Source of the DNA: JAVKFY01 sp040223615
Lineage (GTDB): Bacteria; Pseudomonadota; Alphaproteobacteria; GCA-2731375
NCBI GenBank assembly: GCA_040223615.1
Contig: JAVKFY010000009.1
Coordinates: 62,001-126,000 of the forward strand
Direction: 5' to 3'
DNA: 64,000 bases
In this document: positions 8,945 to 17,432 of the stretch, piece after piece
Layout of the letters: the number at the start of each line of letters is the position of its first letter
How positions within the stretch are numbered: the stretch's first letter is position 1
Position numbers and translations under genes: made by a program
The notes under the pieces: model-generated
What the model saw: the letters and a program-made list of their open reading frames with translations, nothing else
What the model was told of the DNA's origin: nothing
Databases searched by the model: none

Positions 8945-10222
8945 ATGACGGCAAGCAGTGGCGGCAGTGGCGGCAGTGGCGGCAGCGCCTACTGGATACC
9001 GGTGATCTGCGGCGCGCTGATCCTGACCATCGGGATCGGCGCCCGGCAGAGTTTCGGCATTTTCCAGACGCCGATTGCCGCCGACCTGGGCGTCGGGCGC
9101 GAGCTGTGGTCGTTCGCCAACGCCGCCGCGATGCTGTTGGTCGGCGCGGTCTCGCCGTTCGTCGGCGGCTGGGCCGACCGGCTGGGCGCGCCGCGAGTGG
9201 TCGCCGTCGGCGGCGTGCTCTACGCCGGCGGCCTGTTCATGATCGCCATGGCCAGCGAGGGCGTGCTGCTGGTCGCCGGCAGCCTGGTCTCCGGCGTCGG
9301 CATGGCGGCGGCCGGCTTCGGGCCGATCCTGGGCGCCATTGGCCGGCGCATCCCGCCGGAGAAGACCTCGCTGGCGCTGGGCCTGGTGGTTGCCGGCGGC
9401 TCGTTCGGCCAATTCGCCATCGTGCCTTTCGCCTCGGCAATGCAGAGCCTGCTCGGCGATTGGCACATGACCATGACCATCCTGGGCGTGATGTCGATCG
9501 CCATGATCCCCTTGGCGCTGGGACTGCGCGCCGGCAAGCCGGTGGCGGGCAAGTCCGCCGCGTCATCCACGGCGCCGAAGCAATCGGTGAGCGAGGCGCT
9601 GCGCGAGGCGTTCGCGGTGCCGGGCTTCTGGCTGCTGACCGCCGGCTTCTTCGTCTGCGGCTTCCACGTGTCGTTCATCGGCCTGCACCTGCCGCCCTAT
9701 ATCGCCGACAACGCGGTCGGCCTGACGCTGGGCGGCACCGTGATCTCGCCGCTGGAACTGGGCGGCTGGGCCATCGGGCTGGTCGGGCTGTTCAACATCG
9801 CCGGCTCGATCATGTGGGGCTGGCTCGGCGGCAAGTTCCCGCGCAAGGACATGCTGGCGCTGCTCTACGCGCTGCGCTCGCTCGGATTCCTGGTGTTCCT
9901 GGTGCTGCCGCTGTCGGCCACCTCGGTGCTGATCTTCGCCGCCTCGCTGGGCTTCCTGTGGCTGGGCACGATCTCGCTGACCAGCGGGCTGGTCGGCTAC
10001 CTGTTCGGGCCGGCCTACATGGGCATGCTCTATGGGGTCGTCTTCTTCTCGCACCAGCTCGGCAGCTTCTTCGGCGGCTGGGGCGCCGGCCGGCTGTACG
10101 ACATCCAGGGCGACTACGACTGGATGTGGTGGATCTCGATCGGCCTGGGGCTGTTCGCGGCGGCGATGCACTGGCTGATCCGCGAGCGCCCGGTGGCGCG
10201 GCTGGCGCCGGCCCCGGCATGA
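8945..10222 (+). CDS. MFS transporter (OFA/monocarboxylate-like)
   Basis: 425 residues with about 12 hydrophobic helices. Features include IGARQSFGIFQTPIAADLGVG in the first helix-loop, GGWADRLGAPRVVAVGG as the MFS loop 2-3 motif, and a second half ending near DIQGDYDWMWWISIGLGL. The pattern is that of the OFA/MCT branch, which often carries organic acids; the substrate is not determinable. The start chosen is the ATG at 8945. The N-terminus begins with a glycine-serine stretch encoded by a 9-bp tandem repeat. The stop overlaps the start of a 43-residue membrane ORF. Confidence 0.88.
   Translation: MTASSGGSGGSGGSAYWIPVICGALILTIGIGARQSFGIFQTPIAADLGVGRELWSFANAAAMLLVGAVSPFVGGWADRLGAPRVVAVGGVLYAGGLFMIAMASEGVLLVAGSLVSGVGMAAAGFGPILGAIGRRIPPEKTSLALGLVVAGGSFGQFAIVPFASAMQSLLGDWHMTMTILGVMSIAMIPLALGLRAGKPVAGKSAASSTAPKQSVSEALREAFAVPGFWLLTAGFFVCGFHVSFIGLHLPPYIADNAVGLTLGGTVISPLELGGWAIGLVGLFNIAGSIMWGWLGGKFPRKDMLALLYALRSLGFLVFLVLPLSATSVLIFAASLGFLWLGTISLTSGLVGYLFGPAYMGMLYGVVFFSHQLGSFFGGWGAGRLYDIQGDYDWMWWISIGLGLFAAAMHWLIRERPVARLAPAPA
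8956..8986 (+). repeat. 9-bp tandem repeat inside the MFS gene N-terminus
   Basis: The unit cagtggcgg is repeated three times in a row and then begins a fourth. It encodes a Ser-Gly-Gly stretch before the first membrane helix. Copy number could vary by slippage without breaking the frame because the unit is three codons. Confidence 0.8.
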
Positions 10223-10350
10223 GCTTCGGCGGATGGCTCGCGCTCGGCGCCGGCGCCATCGTGGCGTTGATCGCCGCCGCCGGTTTCCTGCTGTGGGGCA
10301 GGCAAGGCCCGGCCATCCTGTTCGACGCCTTCATCGCCTTCTGTGCTTGA
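10219..10350 (+). CDS. 43-residue single-span membrane protein, coupled to the MFS gene
   Basis: The ATG at 10219 overlaps the MFS stop (ATGA). The product is MSFGGWLALGAGAIVALIAA plus 23 residues: one hydrophobic helix (about 8-26) then LLWGRQGPAILFDAFIAFC. I do not recognise a named family, though short membrane proteins with a GPAxxFDxxIAFC-like end seem familiar from alphaproteobacteria. Overlap with the transporter suggests co-translation and possibly a small accessory subunit. Existence is supported by the overlap and the clean membrane helix, not by a database match. Confidence 0.5.
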   Translation: MSFGGWLALGAGAIVALIAAAGFLLWGRQGPAILFDAFIAFCA

Positions 10351-10401
10351 TCCGCGCCCGGTACCGGCCATCTCTGTGACAGGGCCGCGCGCGGGGGAGC
10401 G

Positions 10402-11790
10402 ATGACCGAAGCCAACTTGATCGCCAGACTGCGAAGCTACGCCCCGCCACAACTGGAGGAAGCGTCCCGCAGCAACGCCCTGATGCAGGCACTCGAAGCC
10501 GACAAGCGCGAGGGACTGAAAATGGCGGTGCGCGCGCGCACCGCCGCGCTGACGGTGATCGCGGTCTTCGTGATCGCCATCAACTGGCGCTGGGACGCGC
10601 TCTACTGGGTGGCGCTGATCGCCGGCTTCATGGTCATCGGCTGGGCCCAGGTCAGATTCGGCCGGGTCGGTCGCAGCCGCCTGGAGCTGGTGCTGATCGT
10701 CGCCGACCTGGCGCTGATGACCGTGGTCGCGGTGGTGCCGAACCCGTTCCTCGACGTCGCCTGGCCGACGGCGATGCAGTACCACTTCAACATCTTCCTG
10801 TACTTCTTCGTGCTGCTGGCCGGCGCGTCGCTGGCCTATTCCTACCGGACGTTCCTCGCCTATGGGATCTGGACCACCATTCTGTGGACCGGTGGCGCGA
10901 TCTGGGTCTGGTGGCAGGCGCCGGTATTTGCAGACGTGCCGGCGGTGATCGAGGCGGCGATCGGACCGCAGCCGCTGCTGATCCCGTTCCTGGACCCGAA
11001 CAACGTCAACCCGATCGGCCGCACGCAGGAACTGATCGTGTTCCTGATCGTCGCCGGCATCCTGGCGGTGAACGGCCGGCGCACCTACCAGCTCGTGGTG
11101 CGTCAGGCCGAGGCGGCGCGCGGGCGGGCCAACCTGGCGCGACACTTCGCGCCGACCATCGTCGACCAGCTCGCCGAGCGCGACGACCCGCTGGGCGAGG
11201 TGCGCGAACAGCCGGTGGCGGTGCTGTTCGCCGACATCGTCGGCTTCACCAAGTTCGCCGAGCATCGCGCACCCGACGACGTGGTCGCGACCCTGCGCGC
11301 GTTTCACGAGCGGCTGGAACGCGCGGTGTTCGACAATCACGGCACCCTGGACAAGTTCCTCGGTGACGGCCTGATGGCGACCTTCGGCACACCGGAGGCC
11401 GGACCGGAGGACGCCGGCAACGCGCTGGCCTGCGCGTTCGACATGCAGGCGGAGATGGACGCCTGGAACGCCGAGCGGGCGACGCGCGGCGAACCGGCGA
11501 TCGCGCTGTCGGTCGGGCTGCACTACGGCGAGGTGGTGCTGGGCGACATCGGCTCGTCCCGGCGGCTCGAATTCGCGGTGCTGGGCGACGCGGTCAACGT
11601 CGCCAGCCGGCTGGAAAGCCTGACCCGCCCGCTGGACGTGGCCATCGCCGCCAGCGACGACCTGGTGGCCGCGGTTGGCGCGCAAGACGGCGGCGCCGAC
11701 CTCGTCAAACGCCTGTCGCGAGCCGGTCCGCGGCGCCTGCGCGGCCGCGACGACGCGATCGAGGTATGGACCGCCCCGCGGGCCGGTTGA
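10402..11790 (+). CDS. membrane-anchored class III adenylate/guanylate cyclase
   Basis: 462 residues. About 50 cytoplasmic residues are followed by five or six membrane helices (about 50-235) and a C-terminal cyclase domain. Metal-binding motifs are VAVLFADIVGFTKFAEH and DKFLGDGLMATFG. The LEFAVLGDAVNVASRLE segment has the catalytic Asn and Arg, but the usual adenine-contacting Asp is Glu and the following Thr is Ala, as in many alphaproteobacterial homologues. It probably produces cAMP at the inner membrane in response to a membrane or small-molecule signal. It starts with an ATG preceded by ggggagcg. The 3' end is followed by an ABC ATPase gene after 40 bp. Confidence 0.9.
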   Translation: MTEANLIARLRSYAPPQLEEASRSNALMQALEADKREGLKMAVRARTAALTVIAVFVIAINWRWDALYWVALIAGFMVIGWAQVRFGRVGRSRLELVLIVADLALMTVVAVVPNPFLDVAWPTAMQYHFNIFLYFFVLLAGASLAYSYRTFLAYGIWTTILWTGGAIWVWWQAPVFADVPAVIEAAIGPQPLLIPFLDPNNVNPIGRTQELIVFLIVAGILAVNGRRTYQLVVRQAEAARGRANLARHFAPTIVDQLAERDDPLGEVREQPVAVLFADIVGFTKFAEHRAPDDVVATLRAFHERLERAVFDNHGTLDKFLGDGLMATFGTPEAGPEDAGNALACAFDMQAEMDAWNAERATRGEPAIALSVGLHYGEVVLGDIGSSRRLEFAVLGDAVNVASRLESLTRPLDVAIAASDDLVAAVGAQDGGADLVKRLSRAGPRRLRGRDDAIEVWTAPRAG

Positions 11791-11830
11791 GCCGCTTGAC
11801 CCGGGCGCGCCGCTGGCCTTTGTTGCCGCC

Positions 11831-12880
11831 ATGACCGACCTGGTCCTAGAACATGTGAGCCACAGTTTCGCCGATGGCGTCGCGGTGGTGGACGATCTGT
11901 CGCTGGAAGTTCCGTCCGGCCACATCGTCTGCCTGCTGGGGCCGTCGGGCTGCGGCAAGACCACGACGCTGCGGCTGGCCGCCGGGCTGGAGCGGCTGCA
12001 GGCCGGGCGCATCCGCATCGGCGACCAGATCGTCGCCGAGCCCGGCTTCTCCGCGCCACCGGAACGCCGCGGCGTCGGCCTGGTGTTCCAGGACTATGCG
12101 CTGTTCCCGCACCTCACCGCCGCGCAGAACGTCGCCTTCGGGTTGCAGGGCAACGCCGCCGAGCGCCGCCGGATCGCGCTGGACTACCTGAAGCCGGTCG
12201 GCCTGACCCGGCTGGCCGATGCCTATCCGCACACGCTGTCCGGCGGCGAGCAGCAGCGCGTGGCGCTGGCCCGGGCGCTGGCACCCAGACCGGCGGCGAT
12301 GTTGCTGGACGAGCCGTTCTCCGGCCTCGACACCCGGCTGCGCGATGCCATCCGCCAGGACACGCTGAGACTGCTGCACGACGACGGCGCCGCCACCTTG
12401 ATGGTCACCCACGACCCGGAAGAAGCGATGTTCATGGCCGACGCGATCGCGGTGATGCGGGCCGGGCGGATCGTGCAGGTCGGCACGCCGCTGGAGGTCT
12501 ACCACCGCCCGGTCGACCGGTTCGTCGCCGAGTTCTTCTCCGAGACCAACGCCATCGCCGGGACGGTCGGCGAGGACCGCTGCGTCGCCACCGCCTACGG
12601 CACGATCGGCCCTGTGGAACTGGCGCCCGGCACCGACGTCGACGTGCTGCTGCGTCCCGAAGCGCTGGAGATCAACGGCGTGGAGAACGGCGCGACGGCC
12701 GACGTGCTGACGGTCCGGGCGCTGGGCGCGACGGCTCTGATCGATCTGCGCGGCCCGGATTCGGACCAGCATCTGCGCGCCAGGCTGCCGGCCGACCGGC
12801 TGCCGCGCCCCGGCGAACGGGTTGGCGTGGCTATGAAAACCGGCCAAGCTCTGGTATTCCCGCGACAGGACAATACATGA
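11831..12880 (+). CDS. ABC transporter ATP-binding protein (iron/sulfate/spermidine importer type)
   Basis: 349 residues. Walker A is GPSGCGKTT, the signature is LSGGEQQRVALARAL, Walker B is AAMLLDEPFSGLD and the switch His is in MVTHDPEEA. A C-terminal TOBE-like regulatory domain follows (about 245-349). The layout resembles FbpC/PotA-type ATPases that energise periplasmic-binding-protein importers. No permease or binding protein is adjacent, so it must serve components encoded elsewhere or a shared permease. The ATG at 11831 is used rather than earlier in-frame codons that lie within the cyclase gene. Substrate unknown; Fe(III) is only a guess from FbpC resemblance. Confidence 0.88.
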   Translation: MTDLVLEHVSHSFADGVAVVDDLSLEVPSGHIVCLLGPSGCGKTTTLRLAAGLERLQAGRIRIGDQIVAEPGFSAPPERRGVGLVFQDYALFPHLTAAQNVAFGLQGNAAERRRIALDYLKPVGLTRLADAYPHTLSGGEQQRVALARALAPRPAAMLLDEPFSGLDTRLRDAIRQDTLRLLHDDGAATLMVTHDPEEAMFMADAIAVMRAGRIVQVGTPLEVYHRPVDRFVAEFFSETNAIAGTVGEDRCVATAYGTIGPVELAPGTDVDVLLRPEALEINGVENGATADVLTVRALGATALIDLRGPDSDQHLRARLPADRLPRPGERVGVAMKTGQALVFPRQDNT

Positions 12881-12961
12881 ACGGCGGTTTGCGCCGCCTG
12901 ACAGGTTCTGCGATGATGCCCGAAAGGCGAGCAGAGCCTTGATTTTCCAGGGAGTTACGGA

Positions 12962-13165
12962 ATGGGACTGAGTTTCTGGCAAATTGCCATCGTCGCCATC
13001 CTGGTCGTCTTGCTGTTCGGACGCGGCAAGATCAGCGAACTGATGGGTGACGTCGCTCGCGGTATCAAGAGCTTCAAGCGCGGCATGACGGACGACGATG
13101 TCGCCGCGGCCCCGAAGACGCCGCTGGAGTCCAGCAAAGTCAAGGACGAGCCGACGCAATCCTGA
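12962..13165 (+). CDS. tatA: Sec-independent translocase subunit TatA
   Basis: 67 residues. One N-terminal membrane helix (FWQIAIVAILVVLLFG), then GRGKISELMGDVARGIKSFK, the typical TatA amphipathic helix, and a short acidic/polar tail. Oligomers form the channel that passes folded, twin-arginine-tagged proteins. The ATG at 12962 follows a gggagttacgga ribosome site. It begins the tatA-tatB-tatC cluster and resumes the conserved backbone after the accessory block. Confidence 0.97.
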   Translation: MGLSFWQIAIVAILVVLLFGRGKISELMGDVARGIKSFKRGMTDDDVAAAPKTPLESSKVKDEPTQS

Positions 13166-13227
13166 GCCGATGGCGCCGGCCGCCGTTGCGGCTGGCGCGA
13201 ACAGGGTTCGGCCAGGGATGACCGGTC

Positions 13228-13638
13228 ATGCTTGATATCGGCTGGACGGAGATGCTCGTGATCGCGGTAGTCGCGGTCGTGGTCATCGGGCCGAAGGAAT
13301 TGCCGCGCGCACTGCGCACCGCGGGCCAGCTCTTGGGCAAGGCGCGCGGACTGGCGCGCGATTTCCAGCGCCACGTCGACGACATGGTCCGCGAGTCGGA
13401 ACTCGACGAATTGCGCCAGAAGGCCAACGCCTTCAAGTCCGACCCGGCAAATTTCGTCGACAACACGATAGGCGGCGGCACCGAAACCCGCGCCGAGGAG
13501 GCCGATCCGACCGGCGGCAAGCCGGGCGGCGAGGAGACGGCAGCCGTAGCGACGCCGGCACCGGAGGCTGCGGACGCGGCGCCGTCGACCGACGACAAGG
13601 AAGGCGCCACGCCGGCGGCGTCCACCGCCCGTGGCTGA
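13228..13638 (+). CDS. tatB: Sec-independent translocase subunit TatB
   Basis: 136 residues. The N-terminal helix starts with the MLDIGWTEMLVIAVVAVVVI signature, followed by GPKELPRALRTAGQ and an amphipathic helix (RDFQRHVDDMVRESELDELR). The C-terminal half is acidic and Ala-rich, presumably disordered. TatB with TatC forms the receptor for twin-arginine signal peptides. It overlaps tatC by 8 nt. Confidence 0.96.
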   Translation: MLDIGWTEMLVIAVVAVVVIGPKELPRALRTAGQLLGKARGLARDFQRHVDDMVRESELDELRQKANAFKSDPANFVDNTIGGGTETRAEEADPTGGKPGGEETAAVATPAPEAADAAPSTDDKEGATPAASTARG

Positions 13639-14458
13639 CAATAACGACGACCCGTCGAAGGACGCGGGCGAGCTCGACGAGGTCGAGCAGTACAAGATGC
13701 CGCTGATCGAGCACCTGGTCGAGCTGCGCAAGCGGCTGATGTGGTCGATGGGCGCGCTGGTGATCGCCTTCGTCGGCTGTTACCTGGTGGCGGAGCCGAT
13801 CTATCAGTTCCTGGTGCACCCGCTGGCCGACGTACTGGGCGTGAACGGCCGGCTGATCTACACCGCGCTGCACGAGGTCTTCTTCACCTACATCAAGATC
13901 GCCTTCTTCTCGGCCTTCTGCATCACCTTCCCGATCATCGCCGGGCAGCTCTGGGCGTTCGTGGCGCCGGGCCTGTACAAGCACGAGCGGCGCGCCTTCC
14001 TGCCGTTCCTGATCGCCAGCCCGTTGCTGTTCGCGGCCGGCGTGGCGCTGGTCTACTACATGGTCTTCCCGCTGGCGTGGCAGTTCTTCGGCAGCTTCCA
14101 GACCGCGCCGGGCGAAGCCGAGCTGGCGATCCAGCTCGAGCCCAAGGTGAACGAGTACCTGTCGCTGGTGATGACCTTGATGTTCGCCTTCGGCATGTCG
14201 TTCCAGCTGCCGGTGCTGCTGATCCTGATGGCGCGCTCCGGCATGGTCACGGCCGAGGGTCTGGGCAAGAAGCGCAAGTATGCGGTGGTGGCGGTGTTCG
14301 CGGCCGCGGCGATCCTGACGCCGCCGGACCCGCTGACCCAGGTCATGCTCGCGCTGCCGATCCTGATCCTCTACGAGGTGTCGATCATCGGCGCCCGCAT
14401 GGTGGAGAAGAAGCGCGCCGAACGCCGCGCCGCGCTGGAGGCCGACCTGGCCGAGTAG
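13631..14458 (+). CDS. tatC: Sec-independent translocase subunit TatC
   Basis: 275 residues with six predicted membrane helices. The cytoplasmic N-terminal MPLIEHLVELRKRLMWS motif and the later PLAWQFFGSF and FGMSFQLPVLLILM segments are diagnostic. TatC recognises the twin-arginine signal; the OpgG-like protein in this window carries a candidate signal. It starts at a GTG within the last codons of tatB. In the usual order serS follows; here an accessory block of about 10.7 kb intervenes. Confidence 0.97.
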   Translation: MADNNDDPSKDAGELDEVEQYKMPLIEHLVELRKRLMWSMGALVIAFVGCYLVAEPIYQFLVHPLADVLGVNGRLIYTALHEVFFTYIKIAFFSAFCITFPIIAGQLWAFVAPGLYKHERRAFLPFLIASPLLFAAGVALVYYMVFPLAWQFFGSFQTAPGEAELAIQLEPKVNEYLSLVMTLMFAFGMSFQLPVLLILMARSGMVTAEGLGKKRKYAVVAVFAAAAILTPPDPLTQVMLALPILILYEVSIIGARMVEKKRAERRAALEADLAE

Positions 14459-14651
14459 CGCCGTTTCGATGGACAGCCGCCGGCATGGCCTGTATGAAGC
14501 GCGCCGGGACGAGGCCCCGGCCGCTCGCTGGCGTGACGCCAATGGTGAAGCCTCGAAGCACGACATCCGGCAACCGACTTCGCATCGCGCGGTCCGTTGG
14601 CAACGCGAGCCCCGACATTCCGACCGCGTCGATGATGGAACGAGGTTCGCC

Positions 14652-15080
14652 ATGGCACGCACGCCCCTCCCCCCGCTCGACGAGTTGAAGGCGCAGGCCA
14701 AAGCGCTGCGCGCCGCGCTGGCCGATACCGGCGACGAGGTCGGCCACGGCCGCGCGCTGGAACTGGTCGCGCACCAGCACGGCTATCGCGACTGGAACAC
14801 GCTGCACGCCGCCGTCGGCAACCGCCCGCCGCCGCCGCTGCATGTCGGCATGCGCGTCGCCGGCACCTACCTGGGCCAGCCGTTCCATGGCGAGGTCATC
14901 GCGCTGGCCTTGGCCGGCGAGCGCTACCGCGTCACGCTGCGGTTCGACGATCCGGTCGACGTGGTCACGTTCGACAGCTTCTCGAACTTCCGCAGCCGGG
15001 TCACGGCGACGGTCGACCGGGCCGGCCGCACGGCGGAACGCACCGCCGACGGCCAACCGCACATGGTGCTCGAACTGTAG
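14652..15080 (+). CDS. glyoxalase-related protein (Glyoxalase_8-type N-terminal domain)
   Basis: 142 residues. The N-terminus LDELKAQAKALRAAL followed by ALELVAHQHGYRDWNTLHAA is the signature of a small domain found in a glyoxalase-superfamily group of unknown function. The remainder (about 60-142) is a beta-rich stretch beginning LHVGMRVAGTYLGQPFHGEV, suggesting a small barrel. No catalytic residues are evident. The ATG at 14652 follows gaacgaggttcgcc. The 190 bp between tatC and this gene hold no gene I can support. Confidence 0.7.
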   Translation: MARTPLPPLDELKAQAKALRAALADTGDEVGHGRALELVAHQHGYRDWNTLHAAVGNRPPPPLHVGMRVAGTYLGQPFHGEVIALALAGERYRVTLRFDDPVDVVTFDSFSNFRSRVTATVDRAGRTAERTADGQPHMVLEL

Positions 15081-15090
15081 CGGTCGCCGA

Positions 15091-15975
15091 TCAGTCCTTG
15101 AGGAAGTCGGTCACCAGCGTCATGAAGTCGTCGAGGCGGTCGTGGTGGACCCAGTGGCCGGCACGCTCGTACTCGACGACGCGGGCGTTCTGGAAATGCG
15201 CGATGCGGCCGTCGGTCTCCGGGTTGGAGGCCCAGCTCTCCTTGCCGTAGACCAGCAGCGTCGGGCAAGTGATCCGGCTCCAGAGCAGTTCCAGATCCTT
15301 GTGCTGCATGTCGTAGGGCGGCCAGGCGCGGACGTAGTTGTCGAACTTCCAGCTATAGGTACCGTCCTCGTTCTGGTTCACGCCGTGCTGGGTCAGGTGG
15401 CGGGCCTGCTCGGTGGAGAGGTGCTTGTTCTCCTCGTGCATCCGCCTGAAGGCGTCGCGGATCGACTGATAGCGCCGCGGCTGGCGGCCGGAAAGGCCGC
15501 GTTGGTCGTCGATCCACTCGCGCATACGCTCGTCGATCGGCTTCACGCCGCGTTCCTTGATCTGCTTCGGCGACGGGCCGAGGCCCTCGATCGCGACCAG
15601 CTTCCGCACCGCGTCGGGGTAGATGCCGGCGTAGCGCAGCGTGATGTTGCCACCCAGCGAGTGTGAGATGATGGTCACCGGCGACAGCTTCTGCTGGTGC
15701 ACGAGTTGCGCCAGGTCGTAGATGTAGCCGGCCATGGCGTACTGGCCGGTGCGCGACCACTCGCTGTCGCCGTGGCCGCGCAGGTCGGGCGCGATGACGT
15801 GCCAGTCGTGCCGCAGCCGCTCGGCCACCCAGTCCCAGTTGCGGCAATGATCGCGCCCGCCATGCAACAGAATCAGCGGCGGCGCGTCCGGGTTGCCCCA
15901 GTCGACGTAATGCAGCCGCAGCCGCTGCGAGAAAAAGATACGGCTGGTCGGGCCAGCAAGTTCAGTCGTTGCCAT
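15091..15975 (-). CDS. alpha/beta hydrolase
   Basis: 294 residues of the canonical fold. The oxyanion HGG (LILLHGGRDHCRNWD) is followed by the nucleophile elbow SHSLGG, which replaces the commoner GHSxGG, and a C-terminal His in AGHWVHHD; a late Asp is plausible in YGKESWAS or nearby. HVIAPDLRGHGDSEWS is typical of esterase/haloperoxidase-like members. Substrate unknown. The gene is convergent with the preceding glyoxalase-like gene (10 bp apart). A repeat lies just upstream of its ATG at 15975. Confidence 0.88.
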   Translation of the reverse strand: MATTELAGPTSRIFFSQRLRLHYVDWGNPDAPPLILLHGGRDHCRNWDWVAERLRHDWHVIAPDLRGHGDSEWSRTGQYAMAGYIYDLAQLVHQQKLSPVTIISHSLGGNITLRYAGIYPDAVRKLVAIEGLGPSPKQIKERGVKPIDERMREWIDDQRGLSGRQPRRYQSIRDAFRRMHEENKHLSTEQARHLTQHGVNQNEDGTYSWKFDNYVRAWPPYDMQHKDLELLWSRITCPTLLVYGKESWASNPETDGRIAHFQNARVVEYERAGHWVHHDRLDDFMTLVTDFLKD

Positions 15976-16006
15976 CGGCGTTCCATCCGATTCCGTGAAG
16001 GCGGCA

Positions 16007-16120
16007 ACACCCACCTCTCCTGTCCTCTCCCCCCTCAAGGGCGGAGAGGAACGCCGACATCGACGCTTCGCCCCCTCTCCGCCCGCTCGCGGGGGGAGAG
16101 GGTCGGGGTGAGATGGGTGT
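16007..16120. repeat. dispersed ~114-bp imperfect palindrome, copy 1
   Basis: It starts acacccacctctcctgtcct and ends as the rough reverse complement (ggtgagatgggtgt), with ccctctccgccc-type arms in the centre. Two further copies lie at 18453-18566 and 55014-55125. The arms could form a long hairpin in RNA. This copy lies between two minus-strand genes. Confidence 0.8.
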
Positions 16121-16150
16121 CGTTGAAGAGCTCACCAGCATACCCGGCAG

Positions 16151-17368
16151 CTATCGCTCCACGTTGCGGCCGCGAACCGGGATGCCGGTCTCGCGGTGGC
16201 AGATCTCGGCCAGCTTGGCGACGCCCTCGCGGATCGTCTCGATGCTCGGGTGGCCGAAGCACAGGCGCAGCTTGTGGCGGCCGCTGTCGGCGTCGGCCGA
16301 CCATTCGGCGCCCGGGTTGATCGCCACACCTTCGGCGCCGGCGACGGTGAACAGCTTCGAGGTGTCGACCTCCTTCGGCAGCGTCACCCAGATGAAAATG
16401 CCGCCCTTGGGCACGGCGAACTCGGCCGCGGTGCCGAACTCGGCCTCCAGCGCCTCGGCGATTGCCGTCGCCTTGCCCTTCAGGACGCCGGCCAGCTTGG
16501 TGACGTGGTCGTCGAAGTGCTTGGCGCAATACTCCGCCAGCACCATCTGCTCCAGCGCGCCGGAGCCGGCGTCCTGCTTCATCGACAGCATCTGCGCGAT
16601 CACCGGCCATTCGGCGGCGATGTAGCCGACCCGCAGCGCCGGCGCGATGGTCTTGGAGAAGGAACCGCAGTAGATCACCTGACCCTGGTCGTCGAGCGCG
16701 CGGATCGCCTTCGGCCGGGCGCCGTCGAACGTCAGCTCGGCGTAACAGTCATCCTCGAAGATCGGCACACCGTGGGCGCGCGCCAGCTTCAGCAGCTCCA
16801 GCCGGCGCTGCTCCGGCATCACGCTGCCGGTCGGGTTCTGCACCGTCGGGATGGTGTAGATGTATCTCGGCGTCTTGCCCTCGGCCTTCAGCTTGTCGAG
16901 CGTCGCCGCCAGCGCGTCGATGCGAATGCCGTCCTGGTCCAGCGGCACGCCGACATAGTCCACGCCCAGCCGCTTCAGCCGCGAGAGCGCGCCGCCGTAG
17001 GTGCATTCCTCGACGATCACGGTGTCGCCCGGCTGGGTCAGCACCTGGTTCACCAGGTCCAGCGCCTGCAGCGAGCCGGAGACGATCAGGATGTCGTCCG
17101 GCGACTGCTCCATGCCGGTGCGCGCCTTCAACGACTTCGACAGAAACTCGCGCAGCGGCCGGTAGCCCTGCGGCCCGCTGGCCAGGCCGTAGGTCGCCAG
17201 GTTCCTGCCCTCGCGCGCCAGCACCGCGCCGGATGCGGCGATGAATTCCTCCACCGGTACTGCCTCGCCATCGTTGTGGCCGCCGACAAAGTTGTACTTC
17301 GGAAATCCGCCGAAACGGCCAGCGGCGGCCGGCGGCAGGTCGGGGCGGAAGGCGTAGTCGAATGGCAT
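16151..17368 (-). CDS. PLP-dependent aminotransferase (LysN/MocR-like fold, no DNA-binding domain)
   Basis: 405 residues of the fold-type I aminotransferase group. The PLP lysine is K239 in CGSFSKTIAPALRVGY. YIYTIPTVQNPTGSVM holds the conserved Asn-Pro-Thr-Gly and FEDDCYAELTFDG the cofactor Asp. LRLCFGHPS near the end carries the carboxylate-binding Arg. It resembles 2-aminoadipate/valine-pyruvate-type enzymes; the substrate is not certain. The start at 17368 (MPFDYAFRP) fits the family N-terminus. Divergent from the methyltransferase gene, with about 64 bp between starts. Confidence 0.88.
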   Translation of the reverse strand: MPFDYAFRPDLPPAAAGRFGGFPKYNFVGGHNDGEAVPVEEFIAASGAVLAREGRNLATYGLASGPQGYRPLREFLSKSLKARTGMEQSPDDILIVSGSLQALDLVNQVLTQPGDTVIVEECTYGGALSRLKRLGVDYVGVPLDQDGIRIDALAATLDKLKAEGKTPRYIYTIPTVQNPTGSVMPEQRRLELLKLARAHGVPIFEDDCYAELTFDGARPKAIRALDDQGQVIYCGSFSKTIAPALRVGYIAAEWPVIAQMLSMKQDAGSGALEQMVLAEYCAKHFDDHVTKLAGVLKGKATAIAEALEAEFGTAAEFAVPKGGIFIWVTLPKEVDTSKLFTVAGAEGVAINPGAEWSADADSGRHKLRLCFGHPSIETIREGVAKLAEICHRETGIPVRGRNVER

Positions 17369-17432
17369 CGGCGGCGGTCCCTCGTGTTGCGTGGCCGACA
17401 GTGTACGATCTTTTCGCACGACGGAGGATGGC

